A DNA stretch of 64,000 nucleotides from Zoogloea oryzae (GTDB taxonomy: Bacteria; Pseudomonadota; Gammaproteobacteria; Burkholderiales; Rhodocyclaceae). A model generated the notes under the pieces. It did not search any database and was not told the DNA's origin. It saw only the letters and a list, made by a program, of their open reading frames with translations. Made by a program: the position numbers and the translations under genes. The DNA is taken from assembly GCF_030161255.1 (NCBI RefSeq), contig NZ_BSPX01000003.1, positions 72,152 through 136,151 of the forward strand, read 5' to 3'. Within the stretch, counting starts at the first letter, position 1; every line of letters begins with the position of its first letter. Positions 7,790-16,865 of this stretch are shown here, piece after piece.

Positions 7790-8965
7790 TCACACACCCG
7801 GTCCCTTGAGGCCGTAGGGCCCACCGCTACGATTCGCCGAATCCATCATCAGCGCATCGGCGTAGAACTTTGTTGCCCAGTTGGGCAGCTGCCAGGGGTG
7901 ATACCCCCCGTTGATGGGATGGGCGCCCTTGATGGCGCCGATCATCTCGCGCTCATCACCGGCGAGGCGCTGGGTACGCTTCACGAACCCGAGGATCTGC
8001 GTGGTGGCGTCGCGGTAGCGCGTATCGCCGGTGATCTGGAAAAGTCGCCCCCAGTTGATGCCCAGCTGGCAGTCGCCGGTGAGGCACGACCACTTCACCG
8101 TCGGGCGCCAGTCCTGGTCGAAGCGTCCCGGAAGGAACCCATCGGCCGGCAGGGCCGCGATCATCGCGTCGCCGATCCGGCGGGCGGCCTGGATGAAATC
8201 CTCCCGGCCAGCGTAATCGCCGATCTCGAGCAGGCCGCGCATGGCGTAGGCGATGGTGTGCGTGAAGGGCTGGGTGTTGTCCTGCAGGCAGTTGGTGTCG
8301 AGCCAGCCGTTGGCGCGAGCCTGGGTGAGTGCCCATTCGCAGTTGCGCACGGCCGCGTCGAGGAAGCGCTTCTCGCCGGTGATCTCGTGGGTGCGCGCGA
8401 GGCTCCAGGCCGAGCGGGTGTTGTAGGTGTTGATCGACTTGCCGGTCATCGGCGAACCGAACTGCCGCCAGCAGCCGTCGTCATCCATGATGTCGCACAG
8501 CCAGGTGGACGCGCGCACGGCGGCGTCGCGGTAGGCTTCGTTGCGCTCTTCCTCGAAGGCGCGCACCCAGCCGAAGATCACCTGCCCGGTGTTGAACACC
8601 GTCGGCTGATCAGAATCGCCCAGGGCACCGGCCAGCACGCCGCCGCCGGGCAGCTGGATGTTGATCTCCCAGTCGGCCATGCGACGCGCCCGGGCACGGC
8701 AGTCGTCGTCGCCGGCCAGCGCCGCGTAGCGATACAGGGTGGGGATGATGTAGCCGGTAGTTTCGGGGTAGGACGGGGCCCAGCGCCGCGAGCGGACCAG
8801 GAAGGTCTGAGCGACGCCGCCGTTGCCGGTCACGTCCTGGGCCAGCTTGAGCCAGGCGATGGCGGCATCCAGATGCACGCGATTATCGACGGGCGTCGTC
8901 ATGCCGATGCCGAGGGTATCGCGCAGCACGAGGCCCTTCTGGCGGAGAGTTTCACTGAGGCTCAT
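7790..8965 (-). CDS. alpha/alpha-toroid (six-hairpin-like) protein, polysaccharide-associated
   Basis: 391 residues, no signal peptide. Repeating helix pairs with periodic motifs (YIIPTLYRYAALAGDDDCRARARRMADW, FNTGQVIFGWVRAFEE, YNTRSAWSLARTHEITG, HTIAYAMRGLLEIGDYAG, WGRLFQITGDTRYRDA) are characteristic of (alpha/alpha)6 barrels such as glycosidases, lyases and epimerases. NTGQVIFGW and HTIAYAMRGLLE are the most conserved-looking boxes. Last gene of the XrtA operon, so probably a glycan-modifying or glycan-binding protein in the cytosol; catalytic residues cannot be assigned. Start at ATG 8965, 35 bp after the acetyltransferase. Confidence 0.65.
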   Translation of the reverse strand: MSLSETLRQKGLVLRDTLGIGMTTPVDNRVHLDAAIAWLKLAQDVTGNGGVAQTFLVRSRRWAPSYPETTGYIIPTLYRYAALAGDDDCRARARRMADWEINIQLPGGGVLAGALGDSDQPTVFNTGQVIFGWVRAFEEERNEAYRDAAVRASTWLCDIMDDDGCWRQFGSPMTGKSINTYNTRSAWSLARTHEITGEKRFLDAAVRNCEWALTQARANGWLDTNCLQDNTQPFTHTIAYAMRGLLEIGDYAGREDFIQAARRIGDAMIAALPADGFLPGRFDQDWRPTVKWSCLTGDCQLGINWGRLFQITGDTRYRDATTQILGFVKRTQRLAGDEREMIGAIKGAHPINGGYHPWQLPNWATKFYADALMMDSANRSGGPYGLKGPGV

Positions 8966-9000
8966 CGTTGGTTTCCGGGCTTCATGCGGTCACGGGCGGC

Positions 9001-9855
9001 TCAGGGCCGCGCGCCTGCCGTTTCAGGAAAGTCGAAGAAATGGGCGCCGCCCGCCACGAAGCGGGCCGATTCGCGGCTGTGGTCGGCCGCACGGATCCAG
9101 GTGAGGCGCGTATTGCCGAGCTTGCCGTGGTGGAGCACCCCGACCTTGTCGAGATGAGCCACCAGCCGCGGTTCGCGGCGCAGCTTGTTGGCCTGGGCGG
9201 CGAGCACCCGCACCGCACAGGTGCGCCGCTCGCCAGCCCGGTCGATCACCACACCGGCGTGCAGGTCCGGCTCGTAGAGCGGGAAAGGCAGCGTCGCAGC
9301 AAGCTGGTCTTCGACGAAATGGGTGTAGGTGAAGGTGGAGAACGGCGCGTCGAAACCGAGGATCAGCGCGTTGCGTTCGAGCAGCCGGGCAAAGGGCGAC
9401 TCGCCGCCGAAGGGCTTCTCGGCAACTTCGTGCCCGGCCACGAAGGCGTCGGCGTCGCGGCCCCAGGCCAGGAGCGGATGGGTCACGCTCAGGCTGCGCA
9501 CCACGCCCGCGCTGCGCCGGAAGACCTCAGACACGATGCCCATCATCGACGGACTGCGGGCCACGTTCATGGGCTTGCCGGTGGCGAGCCACTGGGCCGA
9601 GCTCATGTTGTGATACGGCATCGACATCATCACCAGCAGCCCTTCAGGCCCGACGGCTTCCTTGAAGGTACGCACCACATCCGCCGGCTTGCCCTTGAAG
9701 CCGCTAAGCGGCAGCCAGGACGAATGGACAACCAGCGTCGAGCCCGGCGTCACGCCGATCTCCCGCAGGCGGGAAGCGAGCTCCTTCGGGCCATAGGCCC
9801 AGATGGTCTTCGCCGCGGATTCCTTGACCCACTGCTTGAGCGCGCCGAGGCTCAT
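9001..9855 (-). CDS. AAC(3)-fold acetyltransferase, probably acting on a sugar
   Basis: 284 residues of the aminoglycoside 3-N-acetyltransferase fold: TLVVHSSWLPL (about 40-50), a LLVMMSMPY strand, SVTHPLLAWG carrying the family's conserved histidine (about 123-132), and FTYTHFVED. Members use acetyl-CoA to acetylate amino groups. Its place inside an exopolysaccharide operon, overlapping the glycosyltransferase start by 4 bases, points to acetylation of an amino sugar, not antibiotic resistance. That substrate is inferred from context only. Confidence 0.78.
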   Translation of the reverse strand: MSLGALKQWVKESAAKTIWAYGPKELASRLREIGVTPGSTLVVHSSWLPLSGFKGKPADVVRTFKEAVGPEGLLVMMSMPYHNMSSAQWLATGKPMNVARSPSMMGIVSEVFRRSAGVVRSLSVTHPLLAWGRDADAFVAGHEVAEKPFGGESPFARLLERNALILGFDAPFSTFTYTHFVEDQLAATLPFPLYEPDLHAGVVIDRAGERRTCAVRVLAAQANKLRREPRLVAHLDKVGVLHHGKLGNTRLTWIRAADHSRESARFVAGGAHFFDFPETAGARP

Positions 9856-11270
9856 CGCCCTGCCCTCCCCGGCTGCCCGGCGACCACTTCGTCCAGCACC
9901 CGGGCGAAGCGTTCGGTGATGGCCTTGCGGTCAAACTGGGCGAGATAGGCTTCGTCGGCCTGCACGGTTTCGGGCACCGGCCGGGCGAGCCACTCACGCA
10001 ACATCGCCTCGCAGGCATCCACCGATTCGGCCGGCACCGTCTTGCCGAGGCCGGCCTTGTCGATGATCTGCTGGGTCGCGCCCGGGTCGCACAGGGCGAA
10101 GATCGGGCGGCGCACCGAGACGTACTCGAAGAGCTTGCCGGGGATCACCCCGTCGGAGGTCTCACCGGTATCGACGATCAGCAGCAGGTAGTCGCAATTG
10201 ACCTGGGCGTCCATCGCTTCGCCATAGCTCACATCACCGACGAAATCGTAGAGATGGCCGATGCCGTACTCGGCAATGATCTGGTCGTAACGACGCTGGA
10301 TCTCGGGCTCGACGCCGCCGATGATGCGCACACGCGCGCGCCCGGCGAGCGCCGGATCGGAACGGTGGATGCGCCCGAGGGCTTCGGCGAAGGCATAGCC
10401 CTTGCGGTTCTTGAACAACCGACCGGTGTAGACGAACTCGATGGTGTCGCCACTAAACGGCCGCGTGCGCTGACGGCTGCCGTAGAGCTCGGTGTCGTAG
10501 CCGTTGGTGAGCGTCTCCCAGCGGGCCTTGAGCTGCGGATGCAGGCGCTGCATGTAAGCCGTCTTGGGCTCGGACACCGTGACGATCACATCGGCCCGGC
10601 GCAGCAGCCGGCGCTCCATCCGGAACTCCATCTTCTTGCGCCACTCGGGCATCCACTCGCGCAGCACATCGCCGTACCACAGGTCGCGGTAGTCGGCGAT
10701 CCACGGCAGGCCGGTTTCCTTGCGCAGCTCGTGGCCCACGTGAAGGCTGGAGAACGGCGGGAGCGTGGTGTAGATCGCGTCGATCTGGCGCTCGGCGCAC
10801 AGCGCGCGGCACACCTTGAGGGCATCCTGCGCCCAGGGGCGGAAGTCGTCGGGTACGTTCACGAGGGTGCGCAGCACCCAGCGGATCATCCCGTGGGCCT
10901 TGTCCATCAGCCCGCCGCCCGGCTGCGCCACAGGTGCCCGGGTTGCAGCAGGCGCCGGCTTTGTCGCAGGTGCCGCAGCAACAGGCGCGGGCAAGGCGGG
11001 CTGTCGGCCCAGCAGCCGCTTCACGGTATCGGCGATCTCGACCTCGAGGTTGCGCAGCGGCAGGCGGATAATCTCGTCGCCATCGACGATCTCGGCCATC
11101 AGCGCCTCGTCGTAGTTGCCCTCGCGGCCCGAGGGCTGCAAGGTGACGACGATGCAGCGCCAGCCATAGCGGCGCAGGTGCTCGACGAACTTGACGGTGC
11201 GGATCCGGCCGATGGTCTTGAGGGGCGGAAACTCGCCGGCGATGACCAGCAGCGTGCGGGGTTCAGCCAT
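9852..11270 (-). CDS. glycosyltransferase, GT4-like, with Ala/Pro-rich insert
   Basis: 472 residues from ATG 11270 (MAEPRTLLVIAGEFPPLKTIG); a longer reading adds 58 residues that lie inside the upstream GT gene. The N-terminal Rossmann part is followed, at about 100-135, by a low-complexity Ala/Pro/Thr segment, then by the acceptor-domain motif YTTLPPFSSLHVGHELRKETGLPWIADYRDLW. The C-terminal donor domain has FVYTGRLFKNRKGY and EYVSVRRPIFALCDP in place of the usual E-x7-E segment. Likely adds one sugar during repeat-unit assembly on the cytosolic face. Start and upstream stop overlap by 8 bases. Confidence 0.82.
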   Translation of the reverse strand: MAEPRTLLVIAGEFPPLKTIGRIRTVKFVEHLRRYGWRCIVVTLQPSGREGNYDEALMAEIVDGDEIIRLPLRNLEVEIADTVKRLLGRQPALPAPVAAAPATKPAPAATRAPVAQPGGGLMDKAHGMIRWVLRTLVNVPDDFRPWAQDALKVCRALCAERQIDAIYTTLPPFSSLHVGHELRKETGLPWIADYRDLWYGDVLREWMPEWRKKMEFRMERRLLRRADVIVTVSEPKTAYMQRLHPQLKARWETLTNGYDTELYGSRQRTRPFSGDTIEFVYTGRLFKNRKGYAFAEALGRIHRSDPALAGRARVRIIGGVEPEIQRRYDQIIAEYGIGHLYDFVGDVSYGEAMDAQVNCDYLLLIVDTGETSDGVIPGKLFEYVSVRRPIFALCDPGATQQIIDKAGLGKTVPAESVDACEAMLREWLARPVPETVQADEAYLAQFDRKAITERFARVLDEVVAGQPGRAGR

Positions 11271-12513
11271 GCTTGCCTCCCTTGTTCTGCAGGCGTTCGC
11301 AGAGATTCTGGAAGATCTGGACGCTGTGCTCCCAGCTGTGGGCCTGGGCATGGGCCAGGGCGCCAGCCTCGAGACGGGCCCGGAAGGCGTCGTCACCAAG
11401 AACCCGCAGGATCGCGTCGGCGATCTCATCGACCCGCTCGCCATTCACCAGCAGCCCGCTGACGCCATTCTGCACGGCCTCGACCGCCCCGCCCGCCCGG
11501 CCGCCGACTACCGCCCGGCCGCAGGCGTTGGCCTCGAGGAAGGTCAACCCGAAGCCTTCGGTGTCGCCGTCCGGCATGGTGCGGTTGGGCATCGCGAACA
11601 GCGCCGCGCTGCGATAGGCGGAGAGCAGATCGGCGTCGCTGAGAGCGCCCGCCAGAGTGATGCTGTGGGCCACGCCGGACTGGTCGACCAGCGCCTGCAG
11701 CGACGCCCGCTGAGGGCCGTCGCCGATGATCAGCAGATGGCTGTCGGGGTGGGCGGCAAAGATCCGGGGCCAGGCACGGATGGTCTGGTCGAAGCCCTTG
11801 CGGGCGATCAGGCGGCCGACGGCCACGACGATCCGCTTGCCCGCGAGCCCGAAACGGGCACGGAACGCGGGGTCGTCCGGGCCGGGCGAGAATCGTTTCG
11901 TATCGACGCCGTTTTCGATGAGGCACACGCGATCCGGGGAAATCCCCATCTCATCCACCAGCACCCGCTGGGTGAAGCGGCTCACCGCCACCACCGCATC
12001 GGCGGCGCGCAGGTGGGTTGCGCGACTGGCACCGAAGGAGCCGGCGTCGAAGCGGGTGGTGATCTCTTCGCCATGCACGTATATCACCATGCGCTTGCCG
12101 AAGACCCGCTGGAAGAACTCGCCCAGCCAGGCGGTGGAGGCCAGCTCGCCGATGCAGATGACCTCGATGCCATGCCGGCGGATGAGTTTCCAGACCGTCC
12201 AGATGACCCGGAGCCGCAGCGGAACGTCGATGGTGAGGAAGCGCCAGGCAGCGATCAGCTTGTGGGCCGGCCGGCTGATCCGCGGCCGGAGCAGATCCAG
12301 CCGGTACACGGGAAAGCCGCAGTTCTGGTCATGGGCGCGCCAGCCCGCGATCTCGGCACCGTCGTTGTAGTCGCGCCGGGTCGCCAGGGCGACCATCCGC
12401 CCCTTCGGAGCGTAACGGCACAGGTTCGAATAGACGGTCGCAGACCCTCCCTGGATCGGCGTGAAGATGCTGGCAACGATAAGGCATGCGCCAACCGACG
12501 CGTTTCGGGTCAT
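11263..12513 (-). CDS. family 4 glycosyltransferase
   Basis: 416 residues. GT-B fold: N-terminal GGSATVYSNL near residue 22, the donor-domain start IVVAVGRLIARKGFDQTI, LLIIGDGPQRASLQALV, and the retaining-GT motif DTEGFGLTFLEANACGRAVVGG that contains the E-x7-E glutamates. Transfers an activated sugar to lipid-linked acceptor; donor and linkage unknown. Sits 6 bases after the exosortase gene in the operon. Confidence 0.9.
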   Translation of the reverse strand: MTRNASVGACLIVASIFTPIQGGSATVYSNLCRYAPKGRMVALATRRDYNDGAEIAGWRAHDQNCGFPVYRLDLLRPRISRPAHKLIAAWRFLTIDVPLRLRVIWTVWKLIRRHGIEVICIGELASTAWLGEFFQRVFGKRMVIYVHGEEITTRFDAGSFGASRATHLRAADAVVAVSRFTQRVLVDEMGISPDRVCLIENGVDTKRFSPGPDDPAFRARFGLAGKRIVVAVGRLIARKGFDQTIRAWPRIFAAHPDSHLLIIGDGPQRASLQALVDQSGVAHSITLAGALSDADLLSAYRSAALFAMPNRTMPDGDTEGFGLTFLEANACGRAVVGGRAGGAVEAVQNGVSGLLVNGERVDEIADAILRVLGDDAFRARLEAGALAHAQAHSWEHSVQIFQNLCERLQNKGGKHG

Positions 12514-12519
12514 GCGTCC

Positions 12520-14088
12520 TTATTTCCGGTCGGCGGTCGCGGTGCGTTCGAGATCGGCCAGGATCCCGGCAATGTGCTCGTTCGCGAAGGCCGCCGTCCT
12601 GACGCGGGCAGCCTCGACGCTGTCGGGACTATAGGCGGTGATCGCCACCGCAGCAGCGTCGTCGCCCCGGCCACGGAGCCGCGATAGGGCTTCGAGGATC
12701 TTGCTGGTGAAATCGCTGGTGGTGGTCATGCCATTCACCCAATAGAAGTGATAGACGGCCGCATGGACGCCTTTCTTCACGAAGCCTTCGAGCCGCACAT
12801 CAGGCACGTTCGGGCTGTCGTTGGGCGGCTGGGTGGAGATCGACCAGCCCCATTTCTTGGTGGGTTCAAGCTGATTCTGGATGTTGATCAGCTCGGTGCC
12901 CTGCGTCTGATTACGATAATAGGCGACAAAAACGTCGACCGGCTGACCCTGATACGTGTAGGTCGCCTGATGGACCACCCGCGCACCCGGGAAATGGGGG
13001 CGGATCGCGTCGTCGGCCGACTCGCCCTGGGGCAAGGTCGCCAGGGATTCAAGCCGCAACGACGGCGTGTTGGACGAATCCGGCGCCTGGAGGACTTGAA
13101 CGACCATGTGCCAGCCGAAGGGTATCGCCGCGGCGAGCAGGGTCGCGCCCATCAGGACCGGCATTGGCGCCTGGACGCCATGGCTCGACGGGGCGTGCTC
13201 GGGCACCGGGTCGCGCCAGCGGGCGCCGATGGCGAAGCTCGCGAAGATCGAGACGCCGAAGATCACCCAGCCCAGGGCAATGTGGCTCAGGCCGAGGCCC
13301 CATTCGTTGGCGGTCTTGTGGGCCACCATCACGATCACATAGGCGCGGATCCAGTTGGCGATCAGCGGCATCACGATGGCCCACAGCATGAACAGGATGC
13401 GCTTGCGCCACTGGGTGTAGGTGAGATAGGCAAAGACCGCACCGATGAACACCGAGGTGAGCAGGTAGCGGATGCCGCCACAGGCTTCCACCACCGACCA
13501 CTGGCCGCTCGGGATGACGAAGTTGCGGCCTTCCTGATAGACCGGCACGCCGCTGTGACGCAGGGCCACGACGGTCGCGTCGGCCGTCCAGTTCATCAGC
13601 ACCGGCAGGATCTCCTGGCCGAAGGGCACCGCAAACAGCAGGAAGAACAGCGGGCCGAGCACGCGACGGAAGATCTCGTCGCCCGTCACCGCCCAGACTG
13701 CGCTGATCATCATCAGCACGATGGCGAACTGCACCACCGCCGCCACCGACACCAGCTCGCCCAGCATGGCCAGGAAACCGGTCAGGACGAGCGCCGCAAA
13801 ACCCTTCCAGGACGGGCGACAGTATTCCCCGCGCAGCACCGGCAGCTTGCTCCACAGCAGGTAGGCCACCACCACCAGCACCACGTAGCCGTGCTCGTGG
13901 CTGGGCAGCGTGTCCCAGGCGTCGAGCACCATCCGCACCTGGGTGCGGAAGCTGAAGAGGATCGCGCCCCAGGCGATGAGCACGACGACCAGCCCAAGGA
14001 AGCCGCTACCCCGCCGGGTACCGGAAAGCACCTTGCTGTCGATCAGCTGATCAGCCATGGCAGTCGATTTATGGTCAAGAGAAGTCAT
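12520..14088 (-). CDS. xrtA: exosortase A fused to an EpsI domain
   Basis: 522 residues. About eight transmembrane helices in the first 300 residues carry the exosortase triad: Cys203 in VVEACGGIRYLL, Arg248 in NWIRAYVIVM and His269 in LGLSHIALGW. The remainder (about 310-520) matches EpsI, a periplasmic domain usual in XrtA proteins. The family is a sortase-like membrane transpeptidase proposed to process PEP-CTERM proteins and attach them to exopolysaccharide at the cell surface. The start is the ATG at 14086-14088; the TTG just before it is in frame but unneeded. No PEP-CTERM substrate occurs in this window. Confidence 0.96.
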   Translation of the reverse strand: MTSLDHKSTAMADQLIDSKVLSGTRRGSGFLGLVVVLIAWGAILFSFRTQVRMVLDAWDTLPSHEHGYVVLVVVAYLLWSKLPVLRGEYCRPSWKGFAALVLTGFLAMLGELVSVAAVVQFAIVLMMISAVWAVTGDEIFRRVLGPLFFLLFAVPFGQEILPVLMNWTADATVVALRHSGVPVYQEGRNFVIPSGQWSVVEACGGIRYLLTSVFIGAVFAYLTYTQWRKRILFMLWAIVMPLIANWIRAYVIVMVAHKTANEWGLGLSHIALGWVIFGVSIFASFAIGARWRDPVPEHAPSSHGVQAPMPVLMGATLLAAAIPFGWHMVVQVLQAPDSSNTPSLRLESLATLPQGESADDAIRPHFPGARVVHQATYTYQGQPVDVFVAYYRNQTQGTELINIQNQLEPTKKWGWSISTQPPNDSPNVPDVRLEGFVKKGVHAAVYHFYWVNGMTTTSDFTSKILEALSRLRGRGDDAAAVAITAYSPDSVEAARVRTAAFANEHIAGILADLERTATADRK

Positions 14089-14100
14089 CAATGTGTCTCG

Positions 14101-15456
14101 TCAGCTGGAGGTTGCCTGCAGGCGGCCGACTCCGGCCTGCGCCGGGGACTGCCCGGCGGGCGTCGCGCCTGCAGTGGCCGACTCCTCGGCCAGTCGTTTC
14201 TTGATCCACTTTTCGGTCATCACGACCATCGCCATGAAATAGAACGGCATGTCCCAATAGGCCAGGCTCAGGAAGGCGCCACCCACCGCAAAGCCGATCA
14301 GGCTCACCTTGACCATCGAACCGAGCTGGCCGGCCCACTCGAAATCCGGGCGATCCACCGCATACTTCATCAGGCGCCCGGCAGTCCGGTAGGTCAGCCC
14401 CCAGAACAGCAGGTAGAGGATGAGCCCGATGTAACCGTGCTGGCCCAGCACCTGGAAATAGATACTGTGCGCCACCAGGATGAAGTTCGAGTTGGGCGCG
14501 TACATCTGGTAAATGATCGGGGTGTTGGTGAGGAAGCCCGCGCCGAGCACACGGCTGTTGGCGATGTTGATCGCCATCATCCAGGCGTTGAGACGCCCCA
14601 GCGCGGATTCATCCTGATCGTAGGTCTTGATGGTCTCCATCCGCGAGGTCCACTCTTCAGGCATGAAGTAGACCATCGCCGGAGAGAGGATCAGGAGCAC
14701 GAGACCGATCGAGAGCTTCGACTTGCTGCGCCACCAGAACACCGAGAACATCGCCGCGATCGACAGCAGCGCGCCACGGGAGTGGCTGCCGATGGCCGCC
14801 ACCGCGCACAGGAACATGGTGACGTAAAGACCGCGCCGGACCCAGGTCTTGCCGATGGGCCGCAGCACCGGCAGCGTCACCACTTTTTCCACCTGCAGGG
14901 ACAGGAAATACAGTAGCGGAATGGTGATCACGAGGGCGACGGCGAGTTCATTGTTGCCCTCGACCACGCTCTGGGGCGGCCCCCACACCCGGAACGAACC
15001 ACCGGTCATCAGGGTGAACAGGCCGCCCTTCGCCCCGAAGTAGGCAATCGACATCGCGGTGACGCCCACGAAGCCGGTAATCTGTTCCCGCGTCTGCATG
15101 GTCGACGCCACCACCAGCACCATCATCAGCACCTTGATGACGTCGAGGTAGATCGAGAGGCTCTCGGGCTGGTGGATCGCGGTGAGCGTGGTGATGCCCA
15201 TCCACGCCACGAAGATCGCCAGCACGGTCACGGGTGGCGCCGTCGGGGCGCTCACATGCTTGGGGTGGGCGGCCATCGCGATGACGATCAGCACGGCCGA
15301 GATCATCGCCAGCGGCATGGTGTAGGCAAAACCCCAGCCCAGCCGGTGGGGGTTCATCAGGCCGATCCACACCCACAGCAGCGCGCCGTTGTACGGCGAC
15401 TTCAGTGCCCTGAGGGCGCCGTACGAAAAGAGTAATAAGACCAGTATGTCACGCAC
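14101..15456 (-). CDS. probable O-glycosylation ligase / Wzy-like polymerase, exosortase A-associated
   Basis: 451 residues with about ten or more transmembrane helices. The N-terminal MRDILVLLLFSYGALRALKSPYNGALLWVWIGLMNPHRLGWG is the signature of the XrtA-associated O-antigen-ligase-like family, and GSHSRGALLSIAAM marks the Wzy/WaaL-type region. Predicted to polymerise glycan units or transfer glycan to protein on the periplasmic face. The C-terminal Ala/Gly tail is low complexity. It follows the AMP-ligase after 48 bases. Confidence 0.92.
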   Translation of the reverse strand: MRDILVLLLFSYGALRALKSPYNGALLWVWIGLMNPHRLGWGFAYTMPLAMISAVLIVIAMAAHPKHVSAPTAPPVTVLAIFVAWMGITTLTAIHQPESLSIYLDVIKVLMMVLVVASTMQTREQITGFVGVTAMSIAYFGAKGGLFTLMTGGSFRVWGPPQSVVEGNNELAVALVITIPLLYFLSLQVEKVVTLPVLRPIGKTWVRRGLYVTMFLCAVAAIGSHSRGALLSIAAMFSVFWWRSKSKLSIGLVLLILSPAMVYFMPEEWTSRMETIKTYDQDESALGRLNAWMMAINIANSRVLGAGFLTNTPIIYQMYAPNSNFILVAHSIYFQVLGQHGYIGLILYLLFWGLTYRTAGRLMKYAVDRPDFEWAGQLGSMVKVSLIGFAVGGAFLSLAYWDMPFYFMAMVVMTEKWIKKRLAEESATAGATPAGQSPAQAGVGRLQATSS

Positions 15457-15504
15457 TGCGTTTGCCCCAATCGGTCAGCAAGACCGTCAACCACCCAAAC
15501 CCTG

Positions 15505-16857
15505 TCAGGCCGCGACGCGGCTGATCACGTAGCGGAACTTGCCAGACTTCTCGGCCGGAATCTCGTCCACCAGCTTGACGTCGATGGCGACCGACTCGCC
15601 CAGACGACGCTTCAGGCCGCTCTCGATGCGCCCCACGTCGCCGGGTTCGAAAGCCGCGCCGGGAATCACGAAGACCGTCGTCAGGGCCTTGGTTTCCTGG
15701 ACGATCTTGAACGAAGCCACGCCGGGAATATCCCGGAGCACATAGATCAGCGACAGGCCATGCATCACGGTTCCGTCGGCGGCGATCACGAAATCGGTGC
15801 TGCGCCCCTGGATCTCGCTCAGAATGGGCAGTCCCCGACCACATGGACAGGCATGATCGCTCAGGACACCGACATCGCCCGTGCGGTAGCGCACGAATGG
15901 GTAATCTCTTGTTGCGAGGTGTGTCACGACGATCTCGCCGGACTGCCCCGGCGGCAGTACGTTGCCATCGCTGTCGATGATCTCGACGACGATGTCCTCG
16001 GCCGTGATGTGCATCGACCCCGACGGGCAGGCGTGGGCGATGAAGCCCGCGTCACGGCCGCCGTAGCCGTTGGCGACCGGCGCCTTGAACAGCCGGCTGA
16101 TGACCTCGCGCTGGTGATCGTAAAGCCGCTCGGAGGTGACGAACACCACCTTGATCCCCAGGTCGTCGAGGCGGATGCCCTTCTTCTCGGCGTGGGCAGC
16201 GATGTGGCTGATCGCCGACGGATAGCCGAAGAGCATCTTCGGACGCATCTCGCGGATGCGCGCGATGAAGCCCTCGACCTTGGCGTCGGACATCTCGAAG
16301 GCCGGCAGCAGCTCGGTGCGCATCAGCTTGTCGCGGATCAGGCGCACGCGGTCCTGGGTGCCCAGCTCGATGGGCGAGCCCCAGATGACGATCTCCGGGT
16401 CGCCGATGTCCACGTCCCACCAGCGGGTGGCGCGCCACTTGGCGGCCACGTCGTGGGTGACACGTTCGGTGCCGATGAAGAAGATCAGCGGCTCGCCGCT
16501 GGAGCCGCCGGTATTGAAGCGCGCCAGGCCCTTGGCGTCGTCGGCGCGCAGGCCGTCGCTGTTCTGCTTGATCACCGCCTTGGTGAGGAAGGGCAGATTC
16601 TGCAGGTCGGCCGGGCCGGTCACCGTCTTCGGGTCGAAACCGGTGCGGGCGAAGAGCTCGCGGTAGTACGGCGTGTGGGCGCCGATGTCGGCAAGGAAGG
16701 CCTTCAGGCGCTGGGCCTGCTTTTCGAGAATGCGCTCCCGGGGCCACCACTGGACGTCTTCCATCTCCTGGCGGATCGCCACGGTGTCGTGGTGCTTGAG
16801 ACGTTCCTGGACGGGAAAGAGGACGTTGGCGACGAAGCGGGTGTACAGGTCAGACAT
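15505..16857 (-). CDS. AMP-ligase of the phenylacetate-CoA ligase/CapK type, exopolysaccharide-associated
   Basis: 450 residues of the adenylate-forming fold: RFNTGGSSGEPLIFF (P-loop-like, about 114-128), NGYGGRDAGFIAHACP, PFVRYRTGDVG and a C-terminal AEKSGKFRYVISRV with the catalytic-type lysine. Related proteins are common in capsule and XrtA loci, where they probably activate a carboxylate for attachment to the polymer. Phenylacetate catabolism is unlikely because no paa genes are nearby. The acid activated is unknown. Confidence 0.87.
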   Translation of the reverse strand: MSDLYTRFVANVLFPVQERLKHHDTVAIRQEMEDVQWWPRERILEKQAQRLKAFLADIGAHTPYYRELFARTGFDPKTVTGPADLQNLPFLTKAVIKQNSDGLRADDAKGLARFNTGGSSGEPLIFFIGTERVTHDVAAKWRATRWWDVDIGDPEIVIWGSPIELGTQDRVRLIRDKLMRTELLPAFEMSDAKVEGFIARIREMRPKMLFGYPSAISHIAAHAEKKGIRLDDLGIKVVFVTSERLYDHQREVISRLFKAPVANGYGGRDAGFIAHACPSGSMHITAEDIVVEIIDSDGNVLPPGQSGEIVVTHLATRDYPFVRYRTGDVGVLSDHACPCGRGLPILSEIQGRSTDFVIAADGTVMHGLSLIYVLRDIPGVASFKIVQETKALTTVFVIPGAAFEPGDVGRIESGLKRRLGESVAIDVKLVDEIPAEKSGKFRYVISRVAA

Positions 16858-16865
16858 GTGGGCTC

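Noticed and set aside
7555..7824. Small - strand ORF in the gap upstream of the flippase gene
   Set aside because: No start signal, atypical composition, and it overlaps the ends of both neighbouring genes.
9001..9855. Aminoglycoside resistance gene
   Set aside because: Same fold, but it is embedded in and overlaps genes of a polysaccharide operon with matching base composition and no mobile element.
15505..16857. Phenylacetate-CoA ligase of aromatic degradation
   Set aside because: No paa or other catabolic genes nearby; CapK-like homologues are standard in polysaccharide loci.
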